A stretch of DNA of 64,000 bases, from contig JAZBRS010000023.1 of the NCBI GenBank assembly GCA_037176725.1, positions 25,539,001 to 25,603,000 of the forward strand, given 5' to 3'. The notes beneath the pieces are model-generated. The model was not told the DNA's origin. It was given only the letters and a program-made list of their open reading frames with translations, and made no database searches. Origin of the DNA: Posidonia oceanica (taxonomy: Eukaryota; Streptophyta; Magnoliopsida; Alismatales; Posidoniaceae). A program made the position numbers and the translations under genes. The stretch's first letter is position 1. Each line of letters opens with the position of its first letter. Positions 35,627 through 47,753 of the stretch are shown here, in pieces.

Positions 35627-35920
35627 GTGGCGACTCTGCTGGGGACTAGCAGACTCCGACTTTCGCCTTTGCTTTCGCTCGCTTGCTTTGCATCTTTGTT
35701 TGCCTTTGTGCCTTTGTCTGCCTTGTCTGTTTGCTTGTCTGCCTGTGTCGGCTCCCAGCAAGTCGCACAGTGGCGACTCTGCTGGGGAAAGCAGACTCCG
35801 GCTTTCGTTCCCAGCTTTTCCGCTCGCCTGTTTGTCTGCCTTGTGTGCCCTCTTTGCCTGCTTTGCTCGCTTTTCTGTGCAAACTCCTAGCAAGTCGCTT
35901 CGTGGCTACTTTGCTTAGGT
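35627..35920 (+). repeat. Tandemly repeated primer-site unit
   Basis: The unit beginning AGTGGCGACTCTGCTGGGGA occurs at 35627 and 35770 (step 143 bp), each followed by GCAGACTCCG and CTTTCG. A degraded third copy (TGGCTACTTTGCTTAGG) starts at 35903. Units end in TAGCAAGTCGC-type words. The minus-strand relative has a similar degraded second unit near 23524-23545. Confidence 0.88.
35628..35646 (+). promoter_or_regulatory. Primer-binding site of the giant element
   Basis: TGGCGACTCTGCTGGGGAC starts two bases after the LTR end. Its 3' half and first five bases fit the complement of plant tRNA-Asp, with mismatches between, so the primer is uncertain. A second, near-identical site is at 35771-35788. 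Confidence 0.8.
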
Positions 35921-37082
35921 TTTGCACCTCTTTCGCCTCGGTTTGCGCTCTTTTTTGGCTTTGCTTCTGTGCTTGTTTATTTACTTGTTTCCTTACTTCT
36001 GCTCTTACTTCCTTTACAACTTACTTGCCTTTACTTGCTTTGCCTTACTTGCTTATTACTGCTTTAATTATCGCGCATCGCATGTCTACATACTTGTTTG
36101 GCAACGATACATGCCTTTTGAATGTTGAATGCTTCTCTTACACCCTTGCTATGTCACTACACATGCACATACTTTGCATACATGCCTTTTGACATGATGA
36201 ATGTTTTTTTTTTTTTTTTTCTTCACCATTATGCTCACAAACATCCGCACATGCCATGCACTTGCCTTTTGTTGTGTTGTATGTTGTTTGCCTGCCATGC
36301 TTGACTGATTTTCTTCCCTTTCGCACTTGCCATGCCTAGGATAGTAGAGACTTGTCTGCTCTCCCCATGGTTAACTAAAAACCGCAAGTAAAAAGAATTT
36401 CTAGGAGCAACTAGAGACTACAAACAATCCTTCACTCCCTCTGGTTAATAAAATGCGCAAGATAAAAGACTTTAAGCATTTGCATAAGCATCATATAGGG
36501 CATGCATTCTTCTCATCTGAGTCCACCTACTAGTCTGCGAAGGACGGTCCCGGCTTCTTGTTCCACCGCTTTGGGCGTGGCACGAGTCAGTCGGTCTGTC
36601 CCCCCCTCGTCTGTTAGTAGAGGGTACCACCCACGCTTTGGCGAGGTAGAGGCCACCAACGCACCACCCTGTCATTTCCTGAGCTTTGGGCCGGGAGTTA
36701 GGCAGGGGACCTACTTTTTCTAACCTGAGTCGGTGACCCGTACACCCAGGGATACCTGAAGTAGATTACCTTGCTAGGAAACACTAGTTAGGTAAGGGGG
36801 GCATACTAGAAAGCATGCATATCATTCATGCCATTTAACTAACTCATTTACATTCATCTTTTTAGTTTCTAACCCTAATTTCCTTCTGTTGTGTCAGCAG
36901 TGATCGGTAAGCGAGTTCCCTTTGCCAGAGCTCGAGTACCGACCCTCGTTGACACTCCTGTTGCGACTTTATTCGCGACCATTTCCCTTTCTGAGCTATC
37001 CGCCTTTGCGAAGATAGCTCCTCTTAGGAATCACCGCTTGAACACTCGTTGCAGCCCTGTTCTCACGCGCTCTAGGTCAGCA
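35921..37082 (+). other. 5' leader of the giant element
   Basis: Non-coding and pyrimidine-rich at first. A T run lies near 36208-36222. A block at 36500-36720 is conserved with the minus-strand leader at 22680-22905. An acceptor-like TGTGTCAGCAG lies near 36888-36900, ahead of gag. Confidence 0.6.
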
Positions 37083-37241
37083 ATGGCCCAGTACGTTAGT
37101 GAGCCTTCCTTCACTCCTGTCACGGAGGGTGTTTTCGTTCCGGTCCCTCCGGTTGCTCCTTCTGTCCCCCCTTTTCCCCCTCCGACGCCAGGGTTTCCTC
37201 CCCTGACGTCTCTAGGTTTTCAGTACACCCCGGGACAGTGG
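37083..37241 (+). pseudogene. gag: gag, N-terminal fragment upstream of solo LTR F
   Basis: The ATG at 37083 (MAQYVSEPS) opens a proline-rich N-terminus like that of the minus-strand gag. The frame is open up to the LTR junction, where the next codons belong to solo LTR F. The inserted length (LTR plus one duplication, 5970 bp) is a multiple of three, and the same frame resumes at 43212. Confidence 0.85.
37237..37241. repeat. Target site duplication AGTGG, left
   Basis: Exact partner at 43207-43211 on the other side of solo LTR F, inside gag. Confidence 0.93.
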
Positions 37242-39132
37242 TGTTGACACCCCATCTTGGCAGGCCCGGACCCTTGGAACCCTCTTGGTGATTGCTGGAT
37301 CAAACCCCAACCAAACCCTAACCCTAATCCTCCTCTCTACCCTTCAAAATCAGCCCATATTGACCTAAGCCTTTACCCCTCTTCCCAAGCTCAAAACCTA
37401 ACCAAAATCCATAGGAAAACCCACCACTATCCACCCAACAAGCCTACCCAAAAACTTAGAAATTTCCAAACCTAACCCATCCCCAAAAACCCTAGAAAAC
37501 CTAGGTGAAACTACCCCTTTTCTACACCTTGAAACCCCTCCAAAACCTCCTTTGAATCAAACCAAAACTTTAGAACCAACACTTCAAACCCTAGACTACC
37601 CACTCACCAATTTTCACCCAATTCCGAGACCTTTAAGACCCTCTTTCACCCGAATTATCCTTTTCTCTCTCCGGGATTATCATTTTCTCTCTCCTCTCTC
37701 TCTCCTGATTATCATCTCTCTTTTCATCCCTTTCTTACCCTTTTTCTGGTCTGGCTGTGGGCCCCCTCTGTGCTTCTATCCTTCCTCTATCTTATCCCTA
37801 TTTTTACTTTATTTTTAACACTTTTTCTGAATTTTAAAAATCGTTTTCCTCCAACCTATCTCTTTTCCTCTTATCTCCTTCTTTTTTCCATTTCTTTCTT
37901 CCTTCTCTTTTCCTTTTCCCTCTCTTGCAAAAATCCACAAAAACCCATAAAAATCTGTAAAACCTCAAAACATAAAAGGAACAAATCAGAACCCTAAGAA
38001 AAGCAATTAAAAAAATCTTAAACAAGCAATTAACAACTTAAACTTAACTAAAGCAAGCTAAAAAGAAAACCAAACATGCAAACTAAAAAATGCAAAACTA
38101 ATCAAAAGAAAACACTGAAAAATCAAGGAAAAAACTAAAATAAAATCAAAACCCACCAAAAATAAAAACCCCATCAGGAGAATTAAAAGACAAACCCTAA
38201 AAAGGAGAATTAAAAATCAAACACTAAAACAAGCAATTAAAGAAGGCAAAAGACTTAACCTAATAAACATAAGAAAAACAAGTTAAAAACTTAATTAAAA
38301 AAGAAGAGAAAAACACATCTGAAAGACTTGAAAACACTCTATCAAACCAGAAAAATCCAACTAAAAACTTCAAGAAAAATCAATAAATAAAAATCAAAAC
38401 ATAACCTAAAAGACTTAAAAAGGAAGAAACCCTAAGAAGACTAAAACTTAAAAACCTAAAACCAACCCTGATTGAAACGAAATTAAATCCTAAAAAATCC
38501 TAATTAATATCCTAAGTGTCCAACAAGGGAAATACAATTTTTTAAATAATTTAAAAAGAGTTTAACAAACATTTAATCAAGTGAAAACCAATCAAAAGCA
38601 AAACCAAAACCCTAAAACCCTAATCAAGCCCAAAACACATTAATTAACTCAAAATAACCATTAAAAATGTTAATTAAAATCCTAATCCACAGCACGACCC
38701 TTCTAATATTTTTATTTATTTTTAGTTTATTTTTACCTAATTTTATTTTCCCATTCTACCCTCTCTTTTCTTCTTACTTCTCTTTTTCTTTCTTTTCCCT
38801 TATTGGGCTCAAACTGGCCCGTTTCTCTTTTCCTTTTATTTCTTCTTTTTTCTTCAGCCCCCCGCACGGTCCGGCCCACGCCCCTCCGTCTTCCTCCTTC
38901 TCCTTCTGCAGATTTTTTCTGCAGTTCTTCCCGCGAGCGGCCGGCTACAGCTTTCCCTCCGTGGTTTTGAATTTGAGCTTCCATCACTTCAATCCACAGA
39001 GCTCGCCGCCTCTCTTCTATCTCAGCTTCTTTTCCGGAGGCATTGAATGCCGGTCGCCTCGCCGTCTCCTGTCTGCTGCAGTGCCGCCGACGAGTTTGAA
39101 ATTCAGCAGCGCGCCAGCAGCCAGCTCCTCCT

Positions 39133-39140
39133 GATATAAT
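39133..39140 (+). promoter_or_regulatory. Possible TATA element of LTR F
   Basis: GATATAAT, the best TATA match among the LTRs, at the place aligned with CATAAA in LTR A and GATAAAAG in LTRs D and E. Confidence 0.45.
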
Positions 39141-42139
39141 CCTCCGTCCTTCCTTCAATTGGGAGAGAGTCGACCCTCAGTTGGCAGTGAGAGCGAGCAA
39201 GAGAGGCAATCAGAGAGAACCAGCAGTTAGCAAGCCAGAGAACCATTTCCACTGCAACTTCCTCCACCTGAGAGACCGTTCTCCCTTCTTCCTCTTCATC
39301 CTTCCAATTCCAGAGAGAAGAGGGCAGTGAGAGTAGAGTTCGAGAGTCCTTGGCATCCCGGAGAAGGGCCTGAATCCCAGAGCATTCCCACACCAGAAAC
39401 ATCCCTTTTTATCCTTCTTCATCTTCAGCAAATCCCCCTCTTTCTTTCCCAGTAATCCGACACCTTTCTCAGCCTCCATTCTTCTCCCCTTTGCTTCCCC
39501 AATCTCACCCAACACCAGACCTTCATTCTCCACCGTCCCATTGCCTTTCCACTGCCTGGAACCACCCCAAATCACCCGAACACCACCTGAAGCTCCAACC
39601 GCAAACCCAACCTGATCCTCTCACAATTCCCTCTACTCCAGCTCACCGCCTTCTCCCAAACTTCATCCAGAGACTCACTGGACCTCCACCTTCTCAAAAC
39701 ACCAACCATCAAACCCAGCCACCCACCACAGACCAAGAACAGCACAACAAACACCTGAACCATCTTCAGCCCAGAAATCGACCCAATCCTCAATTCCACT
39801 CCACGCTCTCCAGAAGACCTCTCCGAGCATCCAACCTCACTCGCCAGACCTCCAGCAACCTCCCGGAGGGTTCCTTTCCACCTGAGGAGCAGCGAACACC
39901 CTCCCTGGTCTCCGGCTATCACCTGTGAACCCAAGTCGGCCGAATCTTCTGCTGAGCTTTGAAGCTCACGTCTGACCACCTGGGAAGCTCCGGAGGATCG
40001 TCCTGAATCGACTCCAGCCCTCGCGAGCAGCCGACAGCACCCGCAGCGACCGGACGGACTCCACCGGCGACCTCTGGAACCACTGACGTCGGGAGGACGA
40101 CTCAGGCGCGGAAAAAGGTAAACCTTTCTTCCCTTAGCTTCCTCTTCTCCCCCCGCTCCTTCTCCGCCCTCTAGAATAGCTTTTCCGGTCCTCCTGCTCC
40201 GTCCTCGACTCGCCGGACAGTGTCTCTTCTCCGGCGCTGGCTGCTGTTCCTCCTGCTGCTCCAGTCGACAGAGCGATCCCCAGGCACGCTTCGGAGCTCC
40301 GCATAGTCGCCAACGTCGCCCTCCGTCGGTCTGCGCCTCTTCAGCTCCCCTGTCGGCGGCCACGAGCTCTGCCGGCCTCCTGCTACAGTGCTCGTCGCCG
40401 TCGACCAGTTACTGTTCCTTTATTTTCTCGTTTATATAGTTTTAGATGTAAATATTGCATGTTTAGCTTAAGTTTTTTAATTATTGCGTTCCAGTCCTTC
40501 TGTCGTTTAATATGCTTAGTTTTTAATTAAATACCATGCCAAATTGCAGCTTTTATTTCTATTTTCCAGTATTTGCTTTTCAGTCCTTTTACTGTGTATT
40601 TCAGTTATAATATTTTGCATTTTAGCCCCTCTGTTTTCGATTTTTGCACATAGGTCCTGCATTAAATCGGATCATTTAAATGCATCATTTTTACCATATA
40701 ATATTGCAGTCTGTGTCCTTGCATTTTACTGATTTTGCATATAGGTCCATGCACTGTAGAACTTAGCTTTTATTTTTTGTTTTTTGCATACTGTATTGCA
40801 CTTTTGCCCTTCTGGTTTTGCATATTTGCACTTAGGTCCATTTTAAATGGACAGTAACTTTTGCATGCATTTTTAGCTTATTGCATTGCATTTTTGACCT
40901 TGTTCTTTTTAAAAATTGCACTGTAGTCCTGTTATCTGATTTTCAGAGCATGTTTTCCATATTAAATTGCATTTTTAGCCCCTGCGTAATTTCAAAATCA
41001 CACATAGGTCCTTGCATCTTTCAAAAAACCATGTAAAAAGACCATTTTGCCCCTAGGTTGCATCCTAGCTCCTATGCCTACCAAATTGCATACAGACCCT
41101 CCACTAGCATTCTCAGACACCTCAGAACCTTGTTTCCTGGAAAATTTGCATTTTAGACCGCAGTTTTCTTAAAATTGCTTTCTGATCCCTTTCTGCTTTC
41201 AAAACCTCTTTCAAAGCATACCCTCTTTTCAAAACAACTTTCTGAGCCTAGTTTTTGCAAAATGAAGCCCTGCTCTCTTTCCTGTTTTCAAAACCCTCTC
41301 CTGTGGACCCCATCTTTTGTAAAAATTTGCATTTTAGCCCCTTTTCTTTTTCAAAATGCTTTCTCTTTTCCCAGTTTCTTCTCTTTGCTTTTTCTTGCTT
41401 TTGCATGCATCCTGCATTCATTTAGTCTTGCATTTTAGCATCTTCCTGCACACACTAAGTACTTTTAGCTCCCCTTCACTTGGGAGGACCTTTTGCACAT
41501 CCCTAGGACCTCCTAAACACCTAGATCTGTTCTTCTCCCCTGTTCTGGCCCTTCTGCCTTGAAGCTGCGATATCTTCCAATCCGGCCGTTGGATCTTCTC
41601 AAGTAAGCTGCCCAGGCGTCCGCAGCAAAGCGCTCTTCAGCATGGACTAGATAGATTTCAGATCAGGCTCCCGGATCTCCAGGTATGTCCTCCTGAACCC
41701 CTGCATTGCATTCATTTGCATGCCATTTGCACAGTTTTCCTTGTTTTCGCTTTTTGTCTCTTTGAGCATGTAGAATAGGGCCTCCCCTTTCTGCTTGTAC
41801 CTTCCAATCCCCGTTTCGCGTATTCCTGAGTGTTTTGTGTTGTGTTTTCCCTGGATTTATCACTTAATGTGACTTTCTCCCCCCTTTTCCACGATCCGAT
41901 CGCACCGCGAGCTTTGGGCAGCGTGCGAGACACACCGTGGAACAGTTGCGGGAAACAGTCGCAAAAAGGTGGTAATCCCTCCGTTTGCCCCCTCTCCCCT
42001 CAGTAGGTCTTCACACCTACTCTGAGTGGTCCTAAACGACGTCTGTTCTCACACATACGTTGTTTTGCCTTCCCTTTGGCCTCTTCTAATCTTTTTCTGC
42101 ATTCTTGCATTCGCATGGCTTTTCCGAGGTTTTTGCTTC

Positions 42140-42590
42140 GCCGTTCTGGCACCGTTTCGCGTGCCCGCGCTCGTCTTGGCACCGTTTTGCGTGCCATTCT
42201 GTTTTCTTGCCTTGTTTTGCGTGCCGGTCTCGCTCTTTTGCATCGTTTTGCGTGCCATTCTGTTCTCTTGCCTTGTTTTGCACGCTGCCTTGCTTTCTCG
42301 CTTGTTTTGCCTGTCGCTCTCGTTTTTGCATCGTTTTGCGTGCCATTCTGTTCTCTTGCCTTGTTTTGCGCGCTGCCTTGTTTTCTCGCTTGTTTTGCGT
42401 GCCGCTCTCGTTTTTGCACCGTTTTGCGTGTCTCTTTGCTTCCTTGTCTCGTTTTGCGTGCTACCTTGCTTTCTCGCTTGTTTTGCGTGCCGGTTTTGTT
42501 CTTTTGCTCCGTTCCGCGTGCCTTTCTCGTTTCTCGCCTTATTTTGTGTGTTTTACGCCGTTTTCCCTTGCATGCCGACTGCATTGCATG
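42140..42590 (+). repeat. Hairpin array inside LTR F
   Basis: Degenerate GCACCGTTTTGCGTGCC units of about 30-50 bp, an extended version of the array in LTRs A and D. It creates long shadow ORFs in all plus frames. Confidence 0.8.
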
Positions 42591-43206
42591 GTTTCCTCGC
42601 TGTTTCGCTTTCTCGCCCGCATTTGCATATAGGGCTGTGATGCTTACTGCCTGGAGTTCTCACGAGCTAGGTTTCGTCTGGTTCGGAACACAGACAACGT
42701 AGCTGAGCACTTAGAGAGCACGATCACTTCCTTGCTTTGTTCCTTCCCACTTAGAGCACACCTTGAGCATTCATTTAGGCATTATAGGCACATAGGCATT
42801 CAATCCTGCATTTTCTTGCGTATGCGAGCGTAAGCCTAGAAAGACCGATTTTCGGGCGTGTCGGGGGTGCCTAACACCTTCCCCGCGCGTAACAGGAGTC
42901 CTTACCCTGTCTTCTGGCCCGCAATGACCGTACTGCCCTTATCCTAGGCTAGAGTCATCTCATTTGCATTTGTTTGCATTTGTTTTCCTTTGCATTGCTT
43001 TGCTTTGCATTTCTTGCTCGGTTTTGCGTGTTAATTCGCGCATTTCCCCCGGTTTTCCTTGTCTCCGTTAATAGACATGGTGGCGACTCTGATTTGTCTT
43101 ATCTTTCTCTTTTCTCCTCGATTTTAAAGCGTTTTCGAGTTGAGCCTCTTCCTCGGATCCAATCGCCGCTAGATTAGCGAGCCTGATTCCGATCGGGATC
43201 GCTACA

Positions 43207-43211
43207 AGTGG
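43207..43211. repeat. Target site duplication AGTGG, right
   Basis: Exact repeat of 37237-37241; gag resumes after it. Confidence 0.93.
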
Positions 43212-45030
43212 CAAGCATCTCTTCCTCAGGATCCGGTCACCGAGTCTATCTTGACGACCGTTACCCGCGCTCCGGAGACGCCACTGCCCCCTCCGTCCCA
43301 GGGATACGTCGCTTTCGACATCCCTTCCACCGTCGCTGCGACCTTTGCTGTAGAATCCTTTCCTCCCGGACAGTCTGCGTCCGTGCCACTTGTTTCTCAG
43401 CCTTCGCCGGCACTGCACTTCAGCGTCCCCGCTGGCGAGACGCCTGAGGCGCAGTACCAGCACCTGATGGAGCTTGCCCAGAGACTGCAGGGCATGGCGC
43501 TATCAGTTCGTCCTTCTTCTATTCCTGTCGTTCCTGAGGTTCCTCTGAGGCCAGTTCTTGCATCTCATGCATCAACCTCCACACCTCCGCCTCGACCATC
43601 GTCTCAACTGCTCACGGTTCCGACGATGGGGGCCCGTTTACCGCCTCCTGCTGCACAACACTTAGCACAGCATGCTCCACTTCCCTCTGGTGGTCAGTCC
43701 TTTGGACCGGCTGGAGCCCAGTACCTCACTGGCTCGCTGTCTGGCACCCCGCCTGTACAGCAACTGGTGCTCCGTCATCCTACCCCTATCACAGCACAGC
43801 ATGGCATCTACTCTTCTCCTCTGCATCAGGTCCAGCATCCTGCATACACAGTCCCCCAGCACGGATACGCCGGCCATCCCGTTGCTCCACCAGGCGACGC
43901 TATGGTAGATCCGGAGGAGCACTTAGGTGCGACTCATTCGGCGTATGTGCTCGCTACCCCTGCTGATCCCACTCCTACAGTAGCAATTTCAGACCCCATC
44001 AATAACCGGATGGACGTCTTGGAGAAAGCACTACGACTAGTGCAGGGTACTGAGCACCAGACCTACCAATTCCGGGACCTCTGCTGCTTTCCAGAGGCGG
44101 TACTCCCTCCGAAGTTCAAAATCCCGGACTTCGAGAAGTATAATGGTAGGGGCTGCCCCGTAGCACACCTGAAGGCGTATTACGGTGATCTCGCTCAGCT
44201 TCAGGCTGACGAGAGGTTGCTGATCCGCTTGTTCCAGAAGAGTTTGACCGGGCCGGCACTCAAGTGGTTTACATCGCTTGATATGTCAGCCATCAAGACT
44301 TGGAACGACCTCAGTCAGGCGTTCCTGGAACAATACTCCTTCAACCTTGATCTGGTCCCAAAGAGGGCGGACTTGATCGCAATCAAGCAGAATTCTGGCG
44401 AGCCGTTCGGGGAGTACGTCGGCCGCTGGCGCGCCCTTGCCTCTCAGGTTCAAGATAGACCCTCTGACGAGGAGTCTATCGAGATCGTTATCAAAGGGGC
44501 GCAGCCGTCTCTCGGAGCTCTGCTTAGCATCCAACCAGTCACTACTTTTGCGGCACTCATCAGAGCTGGAGCGCGCATGGAGAGTTCTTTGCGGAGTGGC
44601 AACTTCCCGGCTCTCTCTGCGTTCGCTAAGCAAGCAGTGATCAGCAGTAACAGTGCCAACAGCAGCACCTCCAACAACAACAGCGGCAGCAACAACAACC
44701 GCCCGAAGAGGAAGGACTCGCCGAAAACCGCTGTTGCATTCGTCGACTCCCCTGCTGTGCCTGTTCGCTTGCCATCCCGGCCTGCCCCAGCTCAGATGGT
44801 GTACGCTCCTGCACCTAGGAATCCACCCACACCACACATCACTACCACCGCTAGACCGGTCTATCCTGCCGCACCGGTTCAGCAAGGCTCATACCAGAGG
44901 CAAAGAAGGCCACCCATTGAGAAGCAGAGATTCGCCCCACTGGTGGAACCGCTCACGATCATCTTGCCAAAGGTTGCATCGCTCCTGAAGTTCCCGGAGG
45001 TTCGTCCCCGCCAAGTCCTCTGCCGCATTG
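43212..45030 (+). pseudogene. gag: gag, main part (capsid region)
   Basis: This continues the gag frame from before LTR F. A proline-rich region (43250-44000) is followed by the Retrotrans_gag-type capsid core, with motifs KYNGRGCPVAHLKAYYGDL and LIRLFQKSLTGPALKWF near 44140-44280. An Asn/Ser-rich stretch at 44640-44700 precedes a basic PKRKDSPK segment. The frame is open to about 45000, after which the conserved knuckle continues in another frame (open from near 45028), so a frame change lies near 45005-45030. The nonsense-riddled minus-strand copies keep one frame here, which favours a mutation over programmed shifting. Gag forms the cytoplasmic virus-like particle. Confidence 0.9.
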
Positions 45031-46090
45031 GTTTAGGCCGGACCTCTTCTGCAATTTCCATCGAAGCGCCGGGCATTCGACAGACAGTTGCTTCTCCCTG
45101 CGGAACGCTATTCAGGACTTGATCGAATCGGGAACGATTGTGATCGACACGCACGAGGCATCCACTCAAGCACACACACATGCATCTGCACATTCAGCTG
45201 TTCCCCCTCATTCTGGCATCATCCGCCAACCCTTACCGGAGCACTCTTATCCGGGAGGGGCGGGGACCTCAGGCATCCACTCTGTCTTTCCTTCTGGGCC
45301 TGCTACCTCTGTGGTAGACCCTTCTGATCTCATCTCTGACATCTCTGAGCCTTTCCCTCAAGATCTCTATCTCGCGGCAGTTGCCGGCTCCGAGTCGGGA
45401 ATTCACATGATCCGACCGCGTGCCAGGCCGGAGCGCCCTCTCGCGCCTCCCACCGTGCTTCCCCGGGCTCAATCCCCTGTGCACCTTCTAGCTAGGGCCC
45501 AGCCTAGTTCCCCCATCCACCTCTTAGGGCGACCCCAGCTACACCTTCTAGGCAGACCTCAACCTGCCCCAGCCTTCCCACTCCAACAACCATACCCACT
45601 AGAGAGACCTCATTATCCTGTAGGTTCCCCTGTAACCCCTCCTGTGCTCGCAGCACGTGCTCCAATGGTTATTGACTTAACCTTGGACACCCATCGCGTC
45701 TCTTACAGCTACGCCACAGAGATGTGTGCGGAAGTAACGCGATCGGGGAGGGTTTACAGGCCCCCAACACCGGCAATTAGGCCAACTCACCCTAGACCTG
45801 TTATGCCCCCACCCTCTAGCCAACCCATAGTAGATCTGACCTCGAGCCAGCCTGTAGCTAGCCAAATCCCTGTCCAACCTGTGGTAACCCAGCTTCCTGC
45901 CACTACCCCCTTAGAGCCTGCCAGAACTACCCCTCCCCTTGCCAAAAAGAGCCAACCTAAGGCAAACTTGACCTCCCAGCTTAAGAAGGTCAAAGCTGAC
46001 ATTTCCATCTGGGACTTGATCCACACCTCTGCCGAACACCGCGAGGCTTTTCTTCGCGTGTTCCAGGCTGCCCGTGTCTCAGTCCATTGA
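45028..46090 (+). pseudogene. Nucleocapsid knuckle and proline-rich linker
   Basis: The frame opens with FCNFHRSAGHSTDSC (45045-45090), the Tat-type variant zinc knuckle, and IQDLIESGTIVID. About 250 proline/serine-rich residues follow (PQLHLLGRPQ repeats near 45500-45560). The end has a conserved ISIWDLIHTSAEHREAFL segment that precedes protease in this lineage. The frame stops at 46088-46090, while the protease continues in another frame from about 46074, so a second frame change lies near 46070. Confidence 0.82.
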
Positions 46091-47222
46091 GCCTTCAGCC
46101 TTGGAGAGCATGGTTGGGTTGATTGCGGAGCCCCAGGTCATCTCTTTTACGAGTGATGAGCTGCCTCCAGCGGGGATTAATCACAACCAGCCCCTATTCG
46201 TCACAGTGCAGTTCAAAAACTTTCGCATTCCCCTAACACTGGTTGATAATGGGTCAGGCCTTAACGTCTGCCCCTTGCGTACTGCAACCAAGCTCGGATT
46301 CAAAGCCGAGGAGATCACGCCAGCCGTGAAGGGAATGACAGCTTTTGACAACACCCACCATGACGCTCTAGGGATCCTGATTATTCCTCTTGCCATTGGC
46401 CTGGTCGTCTTCGACGTAGAATTCTTTGTCATCGACTTAAAGCCAAACTTCAATCTTCTGCTTGGGTGCCCTTGGCTCCACAAGCATCAGGTCCTTCCTT
46501 CAACCCTCCATCGAATGATAAAGTACCGCCACGGCAATGATGTCATTGTCGTCATGGCAGAGAACTTTGAGAAGGAGCGGATCGAAGCAGTCTCCCTCGT
46601 GTCTTCGCAATCTATCCCGTTTGACCCCGAGACTTCTGAAGCCCTATATCGTGTTAACCGGTGTGAGCCGGTTAACTTCATTCCTGATCTTGAACGTGTC
46701 AACTCCTTGACCGTTCACAGTAACCCCTTTCGAATGGTCGAGAATGTATGTCACAGGTGGGGTTACGTAAAGGGTACGCCGCTCGGGCGTCACGGCCAGG
46801 GGATCGCAAAGCCGATCGTAGCAGTGGAGCGGAGGAAATCTGAAGGCCTTGGCTACGAACCCAAGCCCAACAAAGATCACTGCTTTCAGCTCAACAATTC
46901 AGAACCAATCATTCCCAGAGACCTCACTAACTTTACCAGTGCAGGAAACCTACGATCGACCGACGATCAAGACACGGCACCGACAGAGGATTGGGTGTGT
47001 GTTGAGGACTACTACTCGGATGAGGAGCAGTCTGGCACAACAGAGGCAATCCCAGCTGGCACAACAGAGGCAGTAATCAAAGCAGAGGCCACACAATCAG
47101 TCTATTCAGCTCTTCCTCTGGCAGAAACAGCAGGCAGCTCAGCAGGCCCTGTGGCAGAACTGGCAAGCTCTCACCCTCTTACAGCCACATCAGCTTCCCA
47201 AGTACAGTCAGCAGCAGTGTAG
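46074..47222 (+). pseudogene. pol: Aspartic protease domain of pol
   Basis: Retroviral-type aspartic protease that would cleave the polyprotein. The active-site motif is LVDNGSGLNVCPL (about 46228-46270), the DNGS form typical of Tat elements, followed by a FNLLLGCPWLH flap-like segment near 46450. A glycine-rich LGRHGQGI segment lies near 46780. The frame ends at an in-frame TAG (47220-47222) and continues unchanged beyond it, so the stop is probably a later mutation. Confidence 0.85.
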
Positions 47223-47753
47223 GAGTCAGAGACACTCCTTCTGGCAGGATCAAGCAAGCTACCAGCGGTCACGGCAACACCAGTGCCACTGTCCCTATCT
47301 CTGGAAGGGCAGTTAACCAACTCAATCAGCAGCGCGGCTCAGCCCGCTTCAGCAGTACCATCTCCAGGAATGCAGCCGGCGCAGTCCGCTTCGCATCCTC
47401 CTGACAACCAGCAGCAGCTCTCATGGCAAGACCCCATGGCGTCAGAGGCTGCACTCTCTCAGTTACGGCCCGATACAAAAGGCCAACTGAGCACTACACT
47501 CTCCGGGCCCTTGAGCCCTCAGAAGAGCATCTCTGCTTACTCTTCACCCGCAACAGTGACCCTGGCAGCTTATCCATCTGTGGCACCACTGCCCTGTCTA
47601 TTTGGGCCTTCTACATCAGAGTTGCCGCCATCGGACGCGCCCGTGAACCAGATCATGCAGATTCCAAGGGCAGCAATCCGTCTTGCAGCCGGGCCAATGC
47701 CGTAGGCCCCCGGCGCCTACTACGTCGACTCCCCCTTAGACGAGGAAGAAGGA
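47223..47753 (+). pseudogene. Protease-RT linker in the pol frame
   Basis: The same frame as the protease and RT, rich in Ser, Pro, Ala and Gln, with a second in-frame TAG at 47703-47705. Nothing catalytic is seen. Ogre elements can carry an intron between protease and RT; I see no clear intron here. Confidence 0.65.

Larger units (their letters stand above)
37242..43206 (+). mobile_element. LTR F: solo LTR nested in gag (5965 bp)
   Basis: It starts TGTTGACACCCCATCTTGGC and ends GGGATCGCTACA, is flanked by AGTGG on both sides, and interrupts gag. No internal sequence is attached, so it is a solo LTR. It is the same subfamily as LTR A of copy 1 (shared CTTGGCAGGCCCGGA start and GATCGCTACA end). 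A possible TATA (GATATAAT) is at 39133-39140. The hairpin array is at 42140-42590. Confidence 0.95.

Noticed and set aside
39572..40363. 263-codon minus-strand ORF in LTR F
   Set aside because: Antisense to the LTR, not conserved in LTRs A, D and E, and low-complexity.
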